This document shows, piece after piece, positions 45,587 to 51,271 of a stretch of 51,271 nt of DNA. Under the pieces are notes generated by a model. The model was not told the DNA's origin, made no database searches, and worked only from the letters and a program-made list of their open reading frames with translations. This DNA comes from Paracoccaceae bacterium (GTDB lineage Bacteria; Pseudomonadota; Alphaproteobacteria; Rhodobacterales; Rhodobacteraceae), in assembly GCA_016778765.1 (NCBI GenBank), contig JADHOV010000020.1, positions 1 to 51,271 of the forward strand, read 5' to 3'. Positions within the stretch are counted from its first letter, which is position 1; each line of letters starts with the position of its first letter. Made by a program: the position numbers and the translations under genes.

Positions 45587-45898
45587 TTAGTGCGTCCAAG
45601 CGCCGCGCCGCGTCGTGGCAAAATTCTCGCCATATCCACCCGCACGGATATTGGCCTTGCGCGTCTTGGGTTCAATCACTTCATAGGCCAAAGCTTTTTG
45701 CTTGGCATATTGGATAGCAGCCTCTTTATTCTCAAACCGCAAAGTGACCTGCGATTGCGTATCCGCGCTAGATGTCCAGCCCATCAAAGGGTCAACTTCC
45801 CGCGCCGAGGTTTGCGTATATTCAAGAACCCAGTCATGCGTGCGGGCAAGCCCAGAGGACATCGCTGTTTTGGCCGGTTTGAAAATACGTGCAGACAT
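45587..45898 (-). CDS. NDUFS4-like NADH dehydrogenase accessory subunit
   Basis: A 103-aa protein starting [20 protein letters not shown] and including W-x-[20 protein letters not shown] and [11 protein letters not shown], the pattern of the complex I 18-kDa (NDUFS4) subunit. Alphaproteobacterial complex I carries this supernumerary subunit, shared with mitochondria. AGGAG lies before the ATG at 45898; a longer open frame upstream is ignored. It lies apart from the nuo genes. Confidence 0.87.
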   Translation of the reverse strand: MSARIFKPAKTAMSSGLARTHDWVLEYTQTSAREVDPLMGWTSSADTQSQVTLRFENKEAAIQYAKQKALAYEVIEPKTRKANIRAGGYGENFATTRRGAWTH

Positions 45899-46043
45899 TC
45901 TTGTTCTCCTAAAAACCCCTGTCTTATGCGTGATTTTCAGTGGGTAAACAAGCAAAAGATGGGTCCAAATTCACTCCGCGCGGCGCGCGTTTTGAAAAAC
46001 GCAAAAATCGTTTAATTTTATAGATATCGTGGCTCAAACCGCT

Positions 46044-46070
46044 TTGACCTTTGGGCCCGCGGGCCTATTG
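46044..46070 (+). promoter_or_regulatory. Candidate uvrB promoter with palindromic spacer
   Basis: TTGACC (46044-46049), a 17-18-nt spacer and ATTGTT/TTGTTA lie 29-55 bases ahead of uvrB. The spacer contains the 12-bp palindrome GGCCCGCGGGCC (46054-46065). No LexA-type box (GTTC-N7-GTTC) is seen. Confidence 0.35.
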
Positions 46071-46098
46071 TTAGAGGGCAAGCGAAGGAACCTTTTTT

Positions 46099-48279
46099 AT
46101 GACCCAAGAGCAGATTGGACAGATCAGCGGCGAGGTAAAAGCCCGCGCCAAGCTTGAAGGGGGTAAACGGTTCAAAATGATATCAGAATTTTCGGAGGCA
46201 GGGGATCAACCTACGGCAATCCGCGAATTGGCGGCGGGCATTCAAGGCCAAGAGCGGGATCAGGTTTTGCTGGGCGCGACGGGCACCGGCAAAACCTTTA
46301 CTATGGCCCGTTTGATCGAGGAAACCCAACGCCCCGCGATTATTCTGGCACCCAATAAAACCCTTGCAGCGCAGCTTTATGGAGAGTTCAAAAGCTTTTT
46401 TCCCGATAACTCAGTAGAATATTTTGTCAGCTTTTATGATTATTACCAACCCGAAGCTTATGTCGCACGCTCGGATACCTATATTGAAAAAGAAAGCCAA
46501 ATAAACGAACAGATTGACAGAATGCGCCATTCTGCAACCCGCGCTTTGCTGGAAAGGGATGACGTTATCATCGTGGCTTCGGTATCGTGTATCTATGGGA
46601 TCGGGTCGGTCGAAACCTATGGTGCGATGACGCAAGATCTCAAAGCCGGCGAAAATTACAATCAACGCCAAGTGATGGCGGACCTTGTTGCGCAGCAATA
46701 TAAGCGCAATGATCAGGCCTTCCAACGCGGATCCTTTCGCGTCAGAGGGGACAGTTTGGAAATATTTCCAGCGCATCTCGAAGACCGGGCCTGGCGGTTA
46801 TCTTTTTTTGGTGATGAGCTTGAAAATATCACCGAGTTTGATCCGCTGACCGGTGAAAAAACCAATTCTTTTGAGCAGATCCGGATCTACGCCAATTCGC
46901 ATTACGTAACCCCGAAACCCACCATGCAACAGGCTTTGATCAGCATCAAAACCGAGCTGCGCCAGCGCCTTGATCAATTGGTCAATGAAGGCAAATTGCT
47001 CGAAGCACAGCGTTTGGAACAAAGAACCAATTTTGACCTCGAAATGCTGGAAGCCACTGGTGTGTGCAACGGCATCGAAAATTACTCACGCTATTTGACG
47101 GGGCGTGCGCCGGGCGAGCCTCCCCCCACTTTGTTTGAGTTTATACCCGATAATGCAATCGTCTTTGCCGATGAAAGCCATGTCAGCGTACCTCAGATTG
47201 GCGCGATGTATAAGGGCGATTATCGGCGCAAATTTACGCTGGCAGAGCATGGGTTTCGACTGCCCTCTTGCATGGATAACAGGCCGCTTAAATTTGAAGA
47301 ATGGAATGCGATGCGGCCGCAAACCATCTATGTTTCAGCCACCCCTGCCTCTTGGGAGCTTGAGCAAACAGGGGGCGTGTTTGTCGAGCAAATTATTCGC
47401 CCCACCGGGTTGATTGATCCCAATATTGAAATCCGCCCCGTTGAGATGCAAGTGGATGATTTACTGGATGAAGTGCGCAAAGTAACGGATGATGGATTTC
47501 GCACATTGGTCACAACGCTGACCAAGCGTATGGCTGAAGATCTGACCGAATACATGCATGAACACGGCATAAAAGTGCGTTATATGCATTCAGATATCGA
47601 TACGATTGAGCGTATTGAAATTCTGCGCGATTTGCGGCTGGGTGCCTTTGATGTTTTGATCGGAATTAATCTGCTGCGCGAAGGGCTCGATATTCCCGAA
47701 TGCGGGCTGGTGGCAATCTTAGATGCAGATAAGGAAGGCTTCTTACGCTCGGAAACGTCGCTGGTTCAAACCATTGGCCGCGCCGCGCGTAACGCGAAAG
47801 GTCGCGTGATCATGTATGCAGATAAAATTACTGGCAGCATGGAGCGCGCCTTGGCCGAAACCGATCGCCGCCGAGAAAAGCAAGTGGCGTATAACACGGC
47901 TCATGGGATTACACCGCAAACGGTAAAAAAGAATGTCGAAGATATTCTATCGGGGCTGTACAAAGGCGATACGGATCAATCGCGCATTACCGCACAGATT
48001 GACACGCCCTTAGCCGGGGGTAATCTACAAACTGTTTTGGACGGTTTGCGCAAGGATATGCGAAAGGCAGCCGAGAATCTTGAATTTGAAGAGGCGGCCC
48101 GGTTGCGAGATGAGGTGAAACGTTTAGAGGCGGTTGATCTGGCAATTGCCGATGATCCGCTGGCCCGCCAATCGGCGATTGAGGCCGCCGGCGAAGCCGC
48201 TGTTAAATCGCGGGGCCGGTCAAAAGCTGGGCGCGGGGGTACCCGCACATATCGAGGAAAGGCGCAACGCAAAGCATAA
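46099..48279 (+). CDS. uvrB: Excinuclease ABC subunit UvrB
   Basis: The protein is 726 aa, a helicase-like damage-checking subunit of nucleotide excision repair. Walker A is [14 protein letters not shown], the beta-hairpin region reads [21 protein letters not shown], motif II-type [11 protein letters not shown] and motif [11 protein letters not shown]. The C-terminal UVR domain, which binds UvrC, is [23 protein letters not shown] precedes the ATG at 46099. The gene is divergent from the NDUFS4-like gene and stands alone. Confidence 0.97.
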   Translation: MTQEQIGQISGEVKARAKLEGGKRFKMISEFSEAGDQPTAIRELAAGIQGQERDQVLLGATGTGKTFTMARLIEETQRPAIILAPNKTLAAQLYGEFKSFFPDNSVEYFVSFYDYYQPEAYVARSDTYIEKESQINEQIDRMRHSATRALLERDDVIIVASVSCIYGIGSVETYGAMTQDLKAGENYNQRQVMADLVAQQYKRNDQAFQRGSFRVRGDSLEIFPAHLEDRAWRLSFFGDELENITEFDPLTGEKTNSFEQIRIYANSHYVTPKPTMQQALISIKTELRQRLDQLVNEGKLLEAQRLEQRTNFDLEMLEATGVCNGIENYSRYLTGRAPGEPPPTLFEFIPDNAIVFADESHVSVPQIGAMYKGDYRRKFTLAEHGFRLPSCMDNRPLKFEEWNAMRPQTIYVSATPASWELEQTGGVFVEQIIRPTGLIDPNIEIRPVEMQVDDLLDEVRKVTDDGFRTLVTTLTKRMAEDLTEYMHEHGIKVRYMHSDIDTIERIEILRDLRLGAFDVLIGINLLREGLDIPECGLVAILDADKEGFLRSETSLVQTIGRAARNAKGRVIMYADKITGSMERALAETDRRREKQVAYNTAHGITPQTVKKNVEDILSGLYKGDTDQSRITAQIDTPLAGGNLQTVLDGLRKDMRKAAENLEFEEAARLRDEVKRLEAVDLAIADDPLARQSAIEAAGEAAVKSRGRSKAGRGGTRTYRGKAQRKA

Positions 48280-48303
48280 GCCAGCGCTGCCAGCGGCATT
48301 TCT

Positions 48304-49251
48304 TCAAGGCGTTGGAATTAATGGCAAGGCTTTTAGATACTGGGCAATCGCCAATCGGTCCTCGGGGCTCAATTTGGCAAGATTATCGACCACTTTGGCC
48401 ATAGATCCCCCCACAACATCGAAATCAGGCGTCAAACCGGTTTCAAGGTAATCAGCAATCTCTTCAAGGCTCCACTGCAAAGTCGCAGGCGTAATATTGG
48501 GGATACGCCCTTTTCCAGAGGGATTTTCAGCACCTGCCAACCATTGCGAGGATCTCAGCCCTCCCAATGCATTGCGCGGCGTATTACATTCAGCACAATG
48601 ACCCAAGGCCTCAACCAGATATCGGCCGCGTTCTTGCCCAGCATCCAATGGGGATTTCAGATGCCAATCTGGCGCTGCAACAAATAATTTCCAAAGCCCC
48701 ACAAGCCGCCTGAAACCAAAGGGAAATTGCAACTCATGGGGGAGTGATACCGTTTCTACAGCGGGTAGGCCTTGCCAGAACATCCAAAGATCGGAAACAT
48801 CTTGGAGCGTCATATGCTGGTAGGCGGTATAAGGAAAAGCCGGGAAATAATGCTCCCCCATAGAGGATATTCCGCGGCGCATTGCAGTTTCGAAATCCAT
48901 AAAGTTCCAACGGCCGATCCCGAAATTTTGTGACATTGAAATATTTGGCGCCCGAAACACGCCATAGGGCGTGACAAAGCTTTGCCCGCCCCCCAATTGC
49001 AATGAAGCCTCGCCGGCCGCGGTTGGTGTGCTATGGCAACTTCCACAGCCAGAGGCATAAAAAACCTTTGCGCCGCGCTCCGCATCGCTTGGCAGCCGCT
49101 TTATCTCCGAGCTTTGCATCGCGGGCGGCATCAACAGCACAAGTGCGCCGAAACCTACGATAAAGCCCAAGAACGCTGATATAAAAACCAGCCGCGTCAG
49201 CACAGAAGATGTGACCTTAGGACCGTTTTGCCGCTTCCTTTCAACCCGCAC
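48304..49251 (-). CDS. Membrane-anchored cytochrome c with one intact heme motif
   Basis: The protein is 315 aa with an N-terminal membrane anchor (about 20-42) and two cytochrome c domains like those of the cytochrome subunits of membrane alcohol/sugar dehydrogenases. The first domain has the heme motif C69-G-S-C72-H73. The second, in an otherwise typical GHCAEC-TPRNALGG context, reads C219-A-E-C222-N223, so the heme-ligating histidine has become asparagine. The start is probably GTG at 49251; another GTG (codon 17) follows AAGG. It converges with uvrB. No dehydrogenase gene lies beside it. Confidence 0.85.
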   Translation of the reverse strand: MRVERKRQNGPKVTSSVLTRLVFISAFLGFIVGFGALVLLMPPAMQSSEIKRLPSDAERGAKVFYASGCGSCHSTPTAAGEASLQLGGGQSFVTPYGVFRAPNISMSQNFGIGRWNFMDFETAMRRGISSMGEHYFPAFPYTAYQHMTLQDVSDLWMFWQGLPAVETVSLPHELQFPFGFRRLVGLWKLFVAAPDWHLKSPLDAGQERGRYLVEALGHCAECNTPRNALGGLRSSQWLAGAENPSGKGRIPNITPATLQWSLEEIADYLETGLTPDFDVVGGSMAKVVDNLAKLSPEDRLAIAQYLKALPLIPTP

Positions 49252-49357
49252 CGCGCCCCGATTCTATCAAATCTTAGGCTTTATTCTTGACAAAACCGCG
49301 CTTGCATCGCGACAGTCCTACTACAGCAAATCGACATCTCCAAGACAGGTAAGTGAT

Positions 49358-51271
49358 ATGTCACAATTATATGAAATCAAAGAACTGCCGGATATGGAAA
49401 TTTTCATGCCAGATGGCTGCCGGCTTTCGGCGCGGGTTTGGATGCCCGAAAATGCGCAACAGCATCCGGTGCCCGCTATCTTGGAATTTCTTCCCTATCG
49501 AAAACGCGATGGCACAACCGCGCGCGACTGCCTGACTCATCCCTATTTTGCAAAGCATGGCTATGCCTGTATCCGCGTGGATATGCGCGGCAATGGCGAT
49601 AGCGAAGGCGTGATGGAAGATGAATATACCCAACAAGAACTAGAGGATGCCGTTGTCACTATCAACTGGTTGGCCGCCCAAAACTGGTGCAGCGGCGAGG
49701 TGGGAATGATGGGTATCAGCTGGGGCGGCTTCAATGCATTGCAAGTCGCTGCCCTTCAGCCTGAGGCGCTGAAAGCGATCATCACCTTATGCTCGACCGT
49801 CGATCGATATGCGGATGATATTCATTACAAAGGGGGCTGTTTGCTGAATGAAAACCTAGGATGGGGCGCCACAATGTGGGCTTATTCTTCGCGTCCGCCC
49901 GATCCTGCTTTGGTGGGCGATGCCTGGCGTCAACTGTGGCTCGAACGGCTTGAGGCTGAACCGTTTCTGCCCATCACTTGGTTGCGCCATCAAAACCGTG
50001 ATGACTATTGGAAACATGGCTCAATCTGTGAAAACTATTCTGCGATTAAAGCGGCGACCCTAGCGATAGGGGGTTGGGGCGATGCCTATAAGAATACCGT
50101 GTCGCATCTGGTGGAAAATCTGCACGCCCCGGTGAAAGGCATCGTGGGCCCCTGGGTACATAAATATCCACATTTCGCTGTGCCCGAACCACGGATTGGC
50201 TTTTTGCAAGAGGCACTGCGCTGGTGGGATCATTGGTTGAAAAATCGGGATCAAAATATCGAACAAGATCCAGATTACACCGCCTATCTTATGGAGGGCG
50301 TGCGCCCAAAAACCTGGTATGAAAGCCGCGCCGGCCATTGGATCGCGGAAACAAATTGGCCCGATAGCTTGCAGCATCACATCTTACATCTGCAATCTGA
50401 CCATCGCTTGGATATGAACGCTGCCGACCTGTCAGAAGTGGTAAAATCCCCCCAAACCTGCGGCGCCGCATCCGGGGAATATTGCGCCATCTGGTTGGGC
50501 CCAGAAATGCCGGGGGAACAACGCGGCGATGATGCTTTTTCAGCCTGTTTTACGTCAGAGCCCCTGCAAGAGCGGATGGATATTGTCGGGGCCCCTAGGC
50601 TTCAGCTGTGCCTGAGCTCTGACAAACCCGCTGCGCAGATCGCGGTACGTTTGAACCATATTCACCCGGATGGCGCGGCAACCCGCATCACCTATGGTGT
50701 CTTGAATCTGGCCCACCGAAACGGCCATGAGAAATCCGAGGCCTTAATTCCTGGCGCGGATATAGACATTGAACTGGCTTTGGATCAAATTGCCTATCGC
50801 GTGCCCAAGGGCCACGCCATCCGCGTGGCCATTTCAACCAGCTACTGGCCGCTATTATGGCCCGTAGCAGAGGCCGCTGAAATCACCTTGAAAGGCGGAG
50901 CTATAGACCTGCCGCTGCGCAAAAGCGGCGATGCAGATGAACGTCAGTTTTTACCACCCGAAACCGCAGACCCTTGGAAGATCGCGCAGTTGCGTACACC
51001 AAAAAATAGCCGCCGGCACATCACAAATATGGAAACGGGCGAGGTCACTTTGGAAATCATTGATGATTTTGGCAGCGCCCGCGATCTTGAACATGGCTTA
51101 ATCCATGGCAGCATCGCGCGTGAATGGTGGACAATCCACCCCGATGATCCACTTTGCGCCAGCGCCCGCACGCATTGGACCTGTGAAAACAGCCGTGAGG
51201 GCTGGGTAACGCGCACGGAAACCTTTGCAAATATGACATCGGATCTGACGCATTTTCACCTAACCGCACGG
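49358..51271 (+). CDS. CocE/NonD-family hydrolase (3' end outside window)
   Basis: The frame stays open from the ATG at 49358 to the last base, 638 codons without a stop. It is an alpha/beta hydrolase of the X-Pro dipeptidyl-peptidase/cocaine esterase type: VDMRGNGDSEG, then the nucleophile S121 in MMGISWGGFN, a DAYKN acid region, the HKYPHF histidine loop, and a C-terminal jelly-roll domain (about 390-590) with RVPKGHAIRVAISTSYWPLLWP. No signal peptide, so cytoplasmic. AGGTAAG precedes the start. Substrates of the family are esters or amides; none can be assigned here. Confidence 0.88.
   Translation, partial: MSQLYEIKELPDMEIFMPDGCRLSARVWMPENAQQHPVPAILEFLPYRKRDGTTARDCLTHPYFAKHGYACIRVDMRGNGDSEGVMEDEYTQQELEDAVVTINWLAAQNWCSGEVGMMGISWGGFNALQVAALQPEALKAIITLCSTVDRYADDIHYKGGCLLNENLGWGATMWAYSSRPPDPALVGDAWRQLWLERLEAEPFLPITWLRHQNRDDYWKHGSICENYSAIKAATLAIGGWGDAYKNTVSHLVENLHAPVKGIVGPWVHKYPHFAVPEPRIGFLQEALRWWDHWLKNRDQNIEQDPDYTAYLMEGVRPKTWYESRAGHWIAETNWPDSLQHHILHLQSDHRLDMNAADLSEVVKSPQTCGAASGEYCAIWLGPEMPGEQRGDDAFSACFTSEPLQERMDIVGAPRLQLCLSSDKPAAQIAVRLNHIHPDGAATRITYGVLNLAHRNGHEKSEALIPGADIDIELALDQIAYRVPKGHAIRVAISTSYWPLLWPVAEAAEITLKGGAIDLPLRKSGDADERQFLPPETADPWKIAQLRTPKNSRRHITNMETGEVTLEIIDDFGSARDLEHGLIHGSIAREWWTIHPDDPLCASARTHWTCENSREGWVTRTETFANMTSDLTHFHLTAR

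Noticed and set aside
45956-46098. LexA/SOS box ahead of uvrB
   Set aside because: No GTTC-N7-GTTC or GAAC-N7-GAAC pattern was found in the region.
49287-49292. TTGACA as -35 of the CocE-like gene
   Set aside because: The hexamer is perfect but no acceptable -10 lies 16-18 bases downstream.

Overview
The window comes from an alphaproteobacterium of the Rhodobacterales, most likely a marine roseobacter-type organism of moderate GC. Three things point there: the rpoE-chrR pair placed head to head with a FAD oxidase/DUF1365/transporter/SDR operon, as in Rhodobacter sphaeroides; the mreBCD-PBP2-rodA-ghrA order; and the presence of MipZ and an NDUFS4-like complex I protein. Genes are tightly packed and many neighbours overlap by 1-14 nt. 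I found no tRNA, rRNA, insertion sequence, prophage or CRISPR array.

Left third (1-11.6 kb): myo-inositol catabolism and uptake. It holds the tail of iolE, a sugar isomerase-like TIM-barrel gene with a 3-hydroxyisobutyrate dehydrogenase-family gene, a MocE-like Rieske ferredoxin, and the operon iolC-iolB-iolJ-like aldolase. Facing that operon are an IolE-like gene, a LacI-family repressor and a sugar ABC transporter (binding protein, unusually long permease, single-domain ATPase). Two copies of the 14-bp palindrome TGCAACCGGTTGCA, in front of the IolE-like gene and in front of the transporter, are the probable operators of the LacI repressor.

Middle (11.7-26.4 kb): a small lipoprotein, a dimethylglycine/sarcosine dehydrogenase-type demethylase, the rod-shape operon mreB-mreC-mreD-mrdA-rodA with ghrA coupled to its end, a solitary formate dehydrogenase alpha subunit, a histidine-phosphatase-family protein and a lysine-forming saccharopine dehydrogenase.

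26.5-32.0 kb: the singlet-oxygen stress module. Sigma factor RpoE and its zinc anti-sigma factor ChrR are divergent from a four-gene operon (FAD oxidase, DUF1365, MFS carrier, SDR) whose relatives in R. sphaeroides belong to the RpoE regulon and furan fatty acid synthesis. A good sigma-E-type promoter precedes rpoE, and a weaker candidate faces the operon.

Right third (32.0-51.3 kb): a CysQ-like phosphatase, PmbA, two SDRs with a crotonase-like protein, an HNH protein, a TIGR03862-like flavoprotein, mutL-rmuC, mipZ with a small membrane protein, an operon of a BKACE (DUF849) enzyme with a ThDP-dependent enzyme, the NDUFS4-like gene, uvrB, a membrane-anchored cytochrome c with a damaged second heme motif, and a CocE/NonD hydrolase cut off by the window end. 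Most of this is ordinary core genome. The parts that merit a second look are the enlarged inositol-type permease, the Rieske/TIM-barrel side branch of the inositol cluster, the BKACE-ThDP pair, the CxxCN cytochrome and a shattered reading frame near 2.7-3.0 kb.
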